A stretch of 7,249 nucleotides of DNA. Origin: Lysobacterales bacterium CG02_land_8_20_14_3_00_62_12 (GTDB lineage: Bacteria > Pseudomonadota > Gammaproteobacteria > Xanthomonadales > Ahniellaceae). The notes beneath the pieces are model-generated. The model saw only the letters and a program-made list of their open reading frames with translations. It was not told the DNA's origin and did no database searches. Location: the NCBI GenBank assembly GCA_002785585.1, contig PEUI01000259.1, forward strand, positions 1 through 7,249, written 5' to 3'. Shown here piece by piece: positions 1 to 5,432 of the stretch (within the stretch, counting starts at the first letter, position 1; every line of letters starts with the position of its first letter). Made by a program: the position numbers and the translations under genes.

Positions 1-255
1 GCTGCATCATCCACTCCGTCCACATCAACCAGCGCGTATCAAACCTCAATGCGGTGCAGCGGAATAGATGTGTTGTGGCGGACGGTTACATTTCACAAGC
101 TGAATTTTGCTGAGCGGAACAAATTCGACGATGCGAACATTGCCTTGGTCTGTATGGATGAGAATGCGATAAGGCGCAGCACGACTGAATTAATTTCAGC
201 TCTGCGCGCCAAGAAAACGTGTGGCGCTTACGGATTTTTGATCGACGAGCAGTAA
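1..255 (+). CDS. Unidentified C-terminal reading frame, 5' end outside the window
   Basis: The frame starting at base 1 is open to a TAA stop at 253-255, giving 84 codons. An internal ATG at 49 would give 68 residues, but no Shine-Dalgarno-like sequence precedes it, so I favour the tail of a longer gene that begins upstream. The first 16 codons are rich in Ser and Thr and look weakly gene-like; from about codon 33 the protein has a normal mixed composition (FHKLNFAERNKFDDANIALV, later ending GAYGFLIDEQ). I do not recognise the family and see no catalytic motif. It ends 16 bases before the stop codon of the methyltransferase gene on the opposite strand, so the two are tail to tail. It could belong to the same accessory island. 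It may also be non-coding. Confidence 0.35.
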   Translation, partial: AASSTPSTSTSAYQTSMRCSGIDVLWRTVTFHKLNFAERNKFDDANIALVCMDENAIRRSTTELISALRAKKTCGAYGFLIDEQ

Positions 256-271
256 ATGCGGGCAGACCGCC

Positions 272-1180
272 TCAATAGGTCAGCAACAGACGGTCGGCCA
301 CTTCGTGGTCTTCCAGGCTGCGTCCGTCCATCTGGAAACGTTTGAGCATCGAGCGGCCGATGTGAATGAACTCCTCGCGCTCGAACAGACCATCCGGAAT
401 CGGCAGTTGGCAAAGCTTGCCGCCGGAAAACTTGGTGCCGTCAATGCTCAGGGCAACATGCACGCCCCTGGCCTTGCAGTCCGCAATGGTGTCGAACAAA
501 CGCGGCAGCGAGAAGGCTTGCGCGCCATAAAGAATGGTTTGGCTGTCTGCGTATGGCGGATCGCAATAGACCAAATCACCCGATTCGGCCCGTGCAAGTA
601 CTTCAGCAAAATCGGCATGAACAAATGTGGTGCCCTGCGTCCGCTCCGCCCACAAGTCGACACGTTTATTGAAGCTCTCCGGCGGGACCGGCGTATGCAC
701 GCCGCATGGTGTGGACATGTAGCCATCCATCTTGCGGAAGCGCACCACGCCGCCGTAGCAGGCACGGCATAGGAACAACAAGTCGGCGCCGTTGGGCTTG
801 CGGTTATAGCTTGCCAGAACATGCTCGTACGCATCCTGCTTGCCCATGCTGTCGATCAGCGCGTGCCGCTCGGCGTACCACTCCTTAAGTGTTTCGGCGT
901 CGCGATGCATCATCGCCCATATTTCCACCAACGCGCCGAACGCGTCGCTGGCGACAGCACGCGGCGGGGCCAGCACTCCCAACACGCCACCGCCACCCAG
1001 GAACGGCTCGTAGTAGGTGCCAAAGTTTGAGGGAAAGTAACCGATGATCTCCAAGGCCTGCTTCTGTTTATTGCCAATCCACTTGAGCAGTTGCAGGTTA
1101 AAGGGTTCGATGGTGCGCCCTTTGCGCACGATCTGGGTGGCGGGGTCGGGGGCGAAGAGGCTGGCTTGTTCGACGAGCAT
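272..1180 (-). CDS. D12-class N6-adenine DNA methyltransferase (type II modification subunit, Dam-like)
   Basis: This 302-residue protein should transfer a methyl group from S-adenosylmethionine to the N6 of adenine in a short DNA target. Visible motifs are, in order: KWIGNK (33-38), the N-terminal motif typical of the Dam/D12 group; the SAM-binding EPFLGGGG (58-65, motif I); CRACYGGVVRF (138-148); and the catalytic DPPY (207-210, motif IV). The length and alpha-type motif order fit MethyltransfD12. I start at the ATG at 1180 because a strong ribosome site (AAGGAGGA) lies about 10 bases upstream; the in-frame ATG at 1255 would add 25 unrelated residues and run across the intergenic operator region. 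It diverges from the regulator-nuclease pair at 1255, so it is most likely the protective methylase of a type II restriction-modification system, not a solitary Dam. The target site cannot be read from the sequence; GATC or GATATC-like targets are known for this class. Confidence 0.9.
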   Translation of the reverse strand: MLVEQASLFAPDPATQIVRKGRTIEPFNLQLLKWIGNKQKQALEIIGYFPSNFGTYYEPFLGGGGVLGVLAPPRAVASDAFGALVEIWAMMHRDAETLKEWYAERHALIDSMGKQDAYEHVLASYNRKPNGADLLFLCRACYGGVVRFRKMDGYMSTPCGVHTPVPPESFNKRVDLWAERTQGTTFVHADFAEVLARAESGDLVYCDPPYADSQTILYGAQAFSLPRLFDTIADCKARGVHVALSIDGTKFSGGKLCQLPIPDGLFEREEFIHIGRSMLKRFQMDGRSLEDHEVADRLLLTY

Positions 1181-1188
1181 GGCGTAAG

Positions 1189-1196
1189 TGTCCTCC
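1189..1196 (-). promoter_or_regulatory. Strong ribosome binding site of the methyltransferase gene
   Basis: On the minus strand AAGGAGGA is followed by about 10 bases and then the ATG at 1180. It is the best Shine-Dalgarno match among the genes in this window and decides the methyltransferase start. Strong translation of the methylase beside a poorly initiated regulator and nuclease is the balance expected when a restriction-modification system enters a new host. Confidence 0.75.
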
Positions 1197-1208
1197 TTAG
1201 CCGGGCAG

Positions 1209-1240
1209 ATTCTAAGTTTGAATATTCTACAACAGAATAT
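1209..1240. promoter_or_regulatory. Candidate controller-protein operator and divergent promoter region
   Basis: The 74 bases between the divergent methyltransferase and regulator genes hold a perfect inverted repeat, ATATTCT-ACAAC-AGAATAT (1222-1240, 7-base arms, 5-base spacer). A weaker one, ATTC-N7-GAAT (1209-1223), has its centre 15 bases to the left. The hexamer ATTCTA occurs at 1209-1214 and 1224-1229; on the minus strand both read TAGAAT, a 5 of 6 match to the sigma-70 -10 box, so the sites could overlap methylase promoters. Paired dyads in this position are the usual binding sites of C proteins of type II restriction-modification systems. That the 71-residue regulator binds here is inference. 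I see no convincing -35 box for either direction. Confidence 0.5.
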
Positions 1241-1254
1241 AGGCTGCCCAGCCA

Positions 1255-1470
1255 ATGAAAAAGCGCCAACTCACGACCCTTCTCAGACAGCTCCGACTCG
1301 ATGCCGGTCTGACGCAAGTCGATCTTGCGGACCGGTTGGGGCAAACCCAGTCTTACGTCAGCAAATACGAAAGCGGGGAGCAGCGCCTCGACCTCATCGA
1401 GATCGAGGCCATTTGCAAAGCGGTCGGCACACCGCTCAAGAAATTCATCGAGCGCTACCTTGAAAGCTGA
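1255..1470 (+). CDS. XRE/Cro-family helix-turn-helix regulator, probable restriction-modification controller (C) protein
   Basis: This 71-residue protein consists almost entirely of one lambda-repressor-like helix-turn-helix domain. The turn region is LTQVDLADRLGQTQSYVSKY (19-38), followed by ESGEQRLDLIEIEAI and a short basic C-terminal helix. Proteins of this type bind DNA as dimers at short dyads. The size and the place, directly upstream of and overlapping a putative restriction endonuclease gene and divergent from its methylase, fit a C protein that delays nuclease expression until host DNA is methylated. The ATG at 1255 has at best a weak AGG (1241-1243) upstream, and the candidate operator ends only 14 bases before it, so the mRNA may have a very short leader or none, as in several known C genes. 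It could instead be a generic repressor of the cassette. Confidence 0.85.
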   Translation: MKKRQLTTLLRQLRLDAGLTQVDLADRLGQTQSYVSKYESGEQRLDLIEIEAICKAVGTPLKKFIERYLES

Positions 1471-2311
1471 TCCGCGCTTCCTTTGTCAAAGCAAAGAATT
1501 CTGGGCTCACGTGCGCACGGTCAGCCAGGAAATAGGCTATACGAAGCGCGGTGCAGGGACGATATTGGTGCCATCGCTCGATCAAATTCGCGTGGCCTTT
1601 GCCCGGCTTTCGCTGTCGGTAGAGCACATTGCCGATGTCAACAACCGGCTGACTGAATTCGGCTGCATGCTGCTGGACTACTTCGAGTTCCGCGCCAACC
1701 TGTTGGACACCACCGTTCGCGGCAACCTCATGGATAACAATGCCTCCGAAGCTGCGTTCAAGAAATTACGCAAACAATTGAAGCCAAGATGCGTTCTGCC
1801 CATGAACAAGCAAAAGGGAGTAAAGCGCAACCATGCCTTCCTGACCGGCATCGTTAACATGCTGATTGAATCGAACATTGGGGATGCTTCCTGCGATTAC
1901 GACCCGAGGAGCCTGACCACGCTTACGCATGACGCGATGCCGCTGCGCACGCTTTCCAGGCGCGTCGATGGCGCCTTCCCTTCCGTGGTGAATCCCATCG
2001 CCATTTGGGAGATCAAAGAGTATTACTACACGACCACTTTCGGCAGCCGCGTTGCTGACGGCGTATATGAAACGCTGTTGGATGGCCATGAGCTTGAAGA
2101 GCTTGAAACGGCAGCGCGTCGCAAGGTTCAGCATGTCCTGATGGTCGATGACTACTTCACCTGGTGGGAGTGTGGTCGCTCCTATCTCTGCCGCATCATT
2201 GACATGCTGCATATGGGCTACATCGACGAGGTGCTGTTCGGCCGCGAAGTGATCGACCGGTTACCGGTCCTTGCGCGCGAATGGAAACAGCAGCTTGATA
2301 ATAAGGCTTGA
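1460..2311 (+). CDS. Putative type II restriction endonuclease, PD-(D/E)XK-like
   Basis: I see a 283-residue protein if translation begins at the TTG at 1460, which overlaps the end of the regulator gene by 11 bases; the next good choice is a GTG at 1511 (266 residues). The TTG start keeps an apparently coding segment (KADPRFLCQSKEFWAHVR). Residues around 167-186 read RRVDGAFPS...IAIWEIK: Asp170, 13 residues, then Glu184-Ile-Lys186, the spacing and hydrophobic strand expected of a PD-(D/E)XK nuclease core. A conserved-looking FGSRVADGVYETLLDG stretch follows. No membrane segment or signal peptide is seen. Its position after a C-like regulator and divergent from a D12 methylase makes restriction of unmethylated DNA the most likely role, probably needing Mg2+. 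I do not recognise a characterised enzyme or its target, so nuclease function is inferred. Confidence 0.7.
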   Translation: MKADPRFLCQSKEFWAHVRTVSQEIGYTKRGAGTILVPSLDQIRVAFARLSLSVEHIADVNNRLTEFGCMLLDYFEFRANLLDTTVRGNLMDNNASEAAFKKLRKQLKPRCVLPMNKQKGVKRNHAFLTGIVNMLIESNIGDASCDYDPRSLTTLTHDAMPLRTLSRRVDGAFPSVVNPIAIWEIKEYYYTTTFGSRVADGVYETLLDGHELEELETAARRKVQHVLMVDDYFTWWECGRSYLCRIIDMLHMGYIDEVLFGREVIDRLPVLAREWKQQLDNKA

Positions 2312-2349
2312 TTGCTCTCAACCCCCGTCCGCCATGCGCATGTTGCCAT

Positions 2350-2380
2350 GCGGTGCAACGCATACACCCGCTTGCACCGC
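2350..2380. repeat. Hairpin 1 downstream of the nuclease gene
   Basis: A perfect inverted repeat has 9-base arms, GCGGTGCAA (2350-2358) and TTGCACCGC (2372-2380), around a 13-base loop. It begins 39 bases after the nuclease stop codon. No T-run follows on either strand, so it is not a classical intrinsic terminator. It might still protect the 3' end of the transcript or be a repetitive palindromic element. Confidence 0.5.
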
Positions 2381-2405
2381 TTGTCTGAGCGTGCCTTCTT
2401 CGAGG

Positions 2406-2443
2406 CCGTCAAGGGTTCGGGCTATGCTCCGCACCCTTGACGG
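2406..2443. repeat. Hairpin 2, long GC-rich stem
   Basis: The arms CCGTCAAGGGT (2406-2416) and ACCCTTGACGG (2433-2443) are perfectly complementary over 11 bases. Inside them, after one mismatch, CGG (2418-2420) pairs with CCG (2429-2431), and GC can pair with GC around a TAT loop with one bulged base. The whole 38-base element therefore folds almost end to end. There is no T-tract on either side. Candidates are a REP-type element, a transcript-stabilising structure, or the mark of an insertion boundary. Confidence 0.55.
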
Positions 2444-2640
2444 AATCGGCGGCGGTGGCAGTGGCGGCCAAGGGGAAAACCATCTCGCCTGCCCAATTTC
2501 GCCTCACGGAGTTGCGCTCAGCACTTTCAAAAACTGGCGTGCAAAAAAATGTCTTCCGTGTGAATCGCATCGGGGTGAACCGGCCTGCGAGCCGCGCTGC
2601 ATCTAGGGGTTGGTCGCGCCAGCGACAAACTTGCGTCGGA
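2444..2640. other. Intergenic stretch with no recognisable gene
   Basis: Open frames cross this stretch but none has a recognisable protein, a ribosome site or convincing codon use. A GGC/GGT-rich run near 2446-2470 would encode a Gly/Ser string in one frame and looks like low-complexity sequence. It joins the hairpins downstream of the nuclease gene to the RHS remnant. I see no promoter. Confidence 0.5.
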
Positions 2641-2835
2641 GTAATTTTCTTTGTCGATCATCTCGGCAGCATGCACCTGATCGTCTGCGTCGCCGACAGA
2701 ACCATCGCCCAGCGCCTGGATTACGACGCTTGGGACCAAGTCCTCAGCGACAGCAACCCCGGCTTCCAACCCTTCGGCTTTGCTGGTGGCCTTTATGACC
2801 GTGACACCGGCTTGGTTCGGTTCGGGGCGCGGGAT
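2641..2835 (+). pseudogene. RHS-repeat core remnant (decayed Rhs/YD-repeat protein fragment)
   Basis: In the frame beginning at 2641 about 65 residues match the conserved junction of the RHS-repeat-associated core: FFVDHLGSMHLIV, then RLDYDAWDQVLSDSNPGFQP, then FGFAGGLYDRDTGLVRFGARD. In intact Rhs and YD-repeat proteins the line continues with a YDP...GRW-like motif and a variable toxin tip. Here it stops abruptly at GARD, where the 52-bp tandem repeats begin. No RHS sequence precedes the fragment in any frame I checked, and no ribosome site precedes it. The open frame that contains it (2437-3045) would continue through the repeats only because they lack stops. I read it as the remnant of a large polymorphic-toxin gene lost by deletion, not an expressed protein. 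Confidence 0.75.
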
Positions 2836-2998
2836 GAGGAGCAAAGCAGAGCCCCGCTCTCCCGACCGCTCTCCCGCGAGCGGGAGAGAGGAGCAAAGCA
2901 GGGCCCCTCTCTCCCGACCTCTCTCCCGCAAGCGGGAGAGAGGAGCAAAGCAGAGCCTCGGTCTCCCGGGCTTTTTCCCGCAAGCGGGCGAGAGGAGC
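2836..2998. repeat. Three tandem copies of a 52-bp palindrome-bearing repeat
   Basis: Units start at 2836, 2888 and 2940, each opening with GAGGAGCAAAGCAG; a fourth start (GAGGAGC, 2992-2998) is cut short. The period is exactly 52 bases. Each unit carries a central stem: CTCTCCCGC/GCGGGAGAG around GA in unit 1 (2869-2888), 12-base arms around AA in unit 2 (2918-2943), and a degraded 5-base CCCGC/GCGGG stem in unit 3 (2977-2988). Units 1 and 2 are most alike; unit 3 has diverged. Because 52 is one more than a multiple of three, a reading frame through the array passes through all three phases of the unit. Stems of this kind resemble dispersed intergenic palindromes of GC-rich proteobacteria. 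There are no unique spacers, so it is not a CRISPR array. Confidence 0.85.
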
Positions 2999-3040
2999 CG
3001 TGGCGTTTGGCTCGACGGTTGCGGTGGCGGCTGATCGCGG

Positions 3041-3069
3041 CTTGAAATCCGGCGTTGGCGACGCCACAT
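3041..3069 (+). promoter_or_regulatory. Candidate sigma-32 (heat-shock) promoter of htpG-hslR
   Basis: CTTGAAA at 3041-3047 is identical to the sigma-32 -35 consensus. Fourteen bases on, CGCCACAT (3062-3069) matches CCCCATNT at 5 of 7 defined positions. This would start the transcript about 30 bases before the htpG ATG, leaving room for the ribosome site. htpG is a classical sigma-32 gene in enterobacteria, which supports the reading, but the -10 match is imperfect. Confidence 0.4.
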
Positions 3070-3105
3070 GGAACGGGTCTATTCGCCCATTTTGGAGATC
3101 CGTTC

Positions 3106-5010
3106 ATGTCCACCGTTACCCCGAGTCCTGCCGCGAGCGCTACCCCGAGCGCTACCCCGAGCACTGAAACCCGCCGTTTTGAGGCGGAGGTTGAGCAGGT
3201 GCTGCAGTTGGTGACGCATTCGCTGTATTCGCACAAGGAGATCTTCTTGCGCGAGTTGATTTCCAATGCTTCGGATGCCTGCGACAAGCTGCGTTTCGAG
3301 TCGATCGCTGATCCGTCGCTGAGCGCGGGCGATAGCGATTATCACTTGAAGATTGAAGTGGACAAGGCGGCGCGCACGCTGACCTTGAGTGACAACGGCA
3401 TCGGTATGACGCGCGCGGAAGTGATCGACAATATCGGTACCGTGGCGCGCTCGGGGACACGGCGTTTTCTGGAGTCGCTGTCCGGCGATGCCCGCAAGGA
3501 CACCGCTTTGATCGGGCAGTTCGGCGTCGGCTTCTATTCGGCTTTTGTGGTGGCCGATAAAGTCACCTTGTGCAGCCGTCGGGCTGGCGTCGATGCCGCA
3601 GCGGCGGTGCGTTGGGAATCCACCGGCACCGGTGAATACAGCATCGACACGTTTAATCAGGCCGAGCGCGGTACCCGCGTTACGCTGCATCTGAAGCCGG
3701 AAGAAGAAGAGTTTCTGGAGCCGTGGCGTTTGCGCAGTCTGGTCGCCAAGTTCTCCGACCACATCGCGTTTCCGATCCGCATGCTGAAAGAGGGCGACGG
3801 CGCGCCAGAATGGGAGACGGTCAACCACGCCGCGGCGCTGTGGACCCGCCCCAAGGCGGAGCTGAGCGATGCGGATTACCAGGGTTTTTACAAACACGCC
3901 GCCCATGCCTACGACGAGCCGCTGGCGTGGACGCACAACCGGGTGGAAGGCAATCAGAGTTACACCAGTCTGCTCTATCTGCCGACCCAGGCGCCGTTCG
4001 ACATGGCTTTCAGCGGCCGCGAAGAACGCAAGGGACTGAAGCTCTATATCCGTCGCGTGTTCATCATGGATGCGAGCGAGCAATTGTTGCCGGCGTATTT
4101 GCGTTTTGTTCGCGGGGTGGTCGATTCCGATGACTTGCCGTTGAATGTATCGCGCGAGATCTTGCAGGAAAACCGCATGGTGCAGCAGATTCGTTCGGGC
4201 CTGACCAAGCGCACGCTGGATCTGCTCGACGGCCTCGCCACCGAGCAAAAAGAAAAATTCGACACTTTCTTCAAAGCTTTCGGCAGCGTGCTCAAAGAAG
4301 GCATCGTGGAAGATTTTGGCAATCGCGAACGGATCGCCAAACTGCTGCGCTATGCCTCCACCACCAGTACTGGCCAAGACGCCACGGTGTCACTGGATGA
4401 CTATATCGCGCGCATGCCGGAGGGCCAGGATACGATCTGGTATGTCACCGCCGATTCTTACGCAGCGGCCGCGCATAGCCCGCAGTTGGAGGCTCTGAAG
4501 GCGCGCGGTATCGAGGTCTTGTTGATGTTTGAGCGCATTGACGAGTGGGTGTCTGGGCATCTGAACGAGTACGCCGGCAAGAAGCTGCGCAACGTCGCCA
4601 AGGGCGACGTGGCGCTGGATGAAGCGGCCAAAAAGCAGCACGAGGAAGTGGAAAAAAATGCGGCGCCGCTGGTCGAGCGCATCAAGCAATTGCTCGGCGA
4701 CAAGGTGCGTGCGGTCAAGGTCAGTGCGCGGCTCACCGAATCGCCAGCGTGCCTGGTGATCGACGAATACGAAATGGCCCTGCACATGCAAAAATTGATG
4801 CGAGCCGCCGGTCAGGAGGTGCCCGATCAAGCGCCGGTGCTGGAAATCAATCCCGAGCACGCCTTGTTGAAACGCTTGGCGGCGAGTACCGACGATGCCC
4901 TGGCCACCGATCTGGCGCTGATCGTGCTCGATCAGGCGCGGCTCGCTGAGGGCGGCCAGCTTGATGATCCGAGTGCGTTTCTGCGGCGCATGAACGCGCT
5001 GCTCGGCTAA
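3106..5010 (+). CDS. htpG: Molecular chaperone HtpG (bacterial Hsp90)
   Basis: This is the ATP-dependent cytosolic Hsp90 chaperone, a homodimer that helps client proteins fold and recover after heat stress, usually with DnaK. The 634 residues fit the family (E. coli 624). The N-terminal GHKL ATPase is plain: ELISNASDACDKLRF from residue 50, with Glu50 as the presumed catalytic acid and Asn54 as a metal ligand; DNGIGM (96-101); and the lid/glycine loop GQFGVGFYSAF (137-147). The middle domain has LPLNVSREILQENR with Arg350 as the probable gamma-phosphate contact. The C-terminal dimerisation domain runs to the end. I start at the ATG at 3106 because GGAG lies 8 bases upstream; the ATG at 3055 would add 17 unrelated residues and lacks a ribosome site. 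A Ser/Thr/Pro/Ala-rich leader of about 20 residues is not typical of the family. hslR follows after 14 bases. Confidence 0.97.
   Translation: MSTVTPSPAASATPSATPSTETRRFEAEVEQVLQLVTHSLYSHKEIFLRELISNASDACDKLRFESIADPSLSAGDSDYHLKIEVDKAARTLTLSDNGIGMTRAEVIDNIGTVARSGTRRFLESLSGDARKDTALIGQFGVGFYSAFVVADKVTLCSRRAGVDAAAAVRWESTGTGEYSIDTFNQAERGTRVTLHLKPEEEEFLEPWRLRSLVAKFSDHIAFPIRMLKEGDGAPEWETVNHAAALWTRPKAELSDADYQGFYKHAAHAYDEPLAWTHNRVEGNQSYTSLLYLPTQAPFDMAFSGREERKGLKLYIRRVFIMDASEQLLPAYLRFVRGVVDSDDLPLNVSREILQENRMVQQIRSGLTKRTLDLLDGLATEQKEKFDTFFKAFGSVLKEGIVEDFGNRERIAKLLRYASTTSTGQDATVSLDDYIARMPEGQDTIWYVTADSYAAAAHSPQLEALKARGIEVLLMFERIDEWVSGHLNEYAGKKLRNVAKGDVALDEAAKKQHEEVEKNAAPLVERIKQLLGDKVRAVKVSARLTESPACLVIDEYEMALHMQKLMRAAGQEVPDQAPVLEINPEHALLKRLAASTDDALATDLALIVLDQARLAEGGQLDDPSAFLRRMNALLG
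3135..3162 (+). repeat. 12-bp tandem repeat within the htpG leader
   Basis: GAGCGCTACCCC is repeated at 3135 and 3147, with a partial third copy from 3159. It encodes SATP-SATP-S within residues 11-19 of HtpG and stays in frame because the unit is 12 bases. The repeat makes up much of the extra low-complexity N-terminus and could vary in copy number between strains. Confidence 0.7.
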
Positions 5011-5024
5011 AGCCGGATCGCGGC

Positions 5025-5432
5025 ATGGTGGCCACGGCGAGCGAGGCGGCGGGCATTCGATTGGATGTCTGGTTGTGGGCGGCGCGCTGGTTCAAGACCC
5101 GGGCGCTGGCCAAGCAGGCGATTGCATCCGGCAAGGTGGAGATCGCCGGTGCCCCCGCCAAAGCGGCAAGGTTGCTGCGCATCGGCGATGGCTTGAAAAT
5201 CTGCCGCGAGCACGAGCATTACGACATTGTGGTGATCGGGCTCGATCACCGCCGCGGTCCGGCCTTGCAGGCCGAAACGCTGTATATCGAGTCCGCCGAG
5301 AGTGTCGCGCGACGTGAGGCGCTGCGCGAGCAACGCAAGTTCGACCGGCTTGGCATGCAGCCGCCCGAGCACAAGCCGGACAAACGCGCGCGGCGCTTGA
5401 TTCGCGCACTCGGCGATCTCGACGCGCTATAG
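5025..5432 (+). CDS. hslR: Heat-shock protein 15, S4-domain RNA-binding protein
   Basis: Hsp15 binds 50S ribosomal subunits that carry stalled peptidyl-tRNA after heat shock and helps recycle them. The 135 residues match the family length (E. coli 133). An S4 RNA-binding domain covers about residues 11-60: IRLDVWLWAARWFKTRALAK at its start, then SGKVEIAG and LLRIGDGLKI. A basic C-terminal tail (HKPDKRARRLIR) suits rRNA contact. The ATG at 5025 is 14 bases after the htpG stop with only a weak GGA upstream, so it is probably co-transcribed and possibly translationally coupled. In E. coli hslR sits beside hslO (Hsp33); here its partner is the Hsp90 gene, making a compact heat-shock unit. It ends at a TAG that is part of the CTATAG palindrome shared with the opposing gene. 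Confidence 0.93.
   Translation: MVATASEAAGIRLDVWLWAARWFKTRALAKQAIASGKVEIAGAPAKAARLLRIGDGLKICREHEHYDIVVIGLDHRRGPALQAETLYIESAESVARREALREQRKFDRLGMQPPEHKPDKRARRLIRALGDLDAL
5427..5432. other. CTATAG palindrome supplying both convergent stop codons
   Basis: The six bases read CTA-TAG on both strands. On the plus strand they are the last Leu codon and stop of hslR; on the minus strand they are the last Leu codon and stop of the M23 peptidase gene. The two coding regions overlap by exactly these 6 bases. There is no room for a terminator between them, so each transcript must run into the opposite gene. Confidence 0.9.

Noticed and set aside
1181..1255. N-terminal extension of the methylase to the ATG at 1255
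   Set aside because: It would cover the operator region with a Cys-rich, unrelated peptide, while the ATG at 1180 has an excellent ribosome site.
1766..2212. 148-codon minus-strand open frame opposite the nuclease gene
   Set aside because: No motif or ribosome site, and the plus-strand frame has far more protein-like composition with a nuclease signature.
2406..2443. Intrinsic terminator
   Set aside because: The stem is strong but there is no T-run after it on either strand.
2836..2998. CRISPR array
   Set aside because: The repeats are directly adjacent with no unique spacers, and each unit differs by point changes.
2437..3045. 202-codon open frame containing the RHS fragment as an intact gene
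   Set aside because: No ribosome site, no recognisable sequence before the RHS part, and the C-terminal third is simply the 52-bp repeat translated in shifting phases.
3081..3093. Second sigma-32-like -10 box (GCCCATTT)
   Set aside because: A good match by itself, but the transcript would start at or beyond the htpG ribosome site and the matching -35 is poor and too close.
3055..3105. Earlier htpG start at 3055
   Set aside because: No ribosome site there; the ATG at 3106 has GGAG at proper spacing, and the extra residues do not resemble Hsp90.
3079..4377. Long minus-strand open frame (432 codons) opposite htpG
   Set aside because: It lies antisense to an unmistakable Hsp90 gene; such frames arise in GC-rich DNA from codon bias, and the protein shows no recognisable domain.
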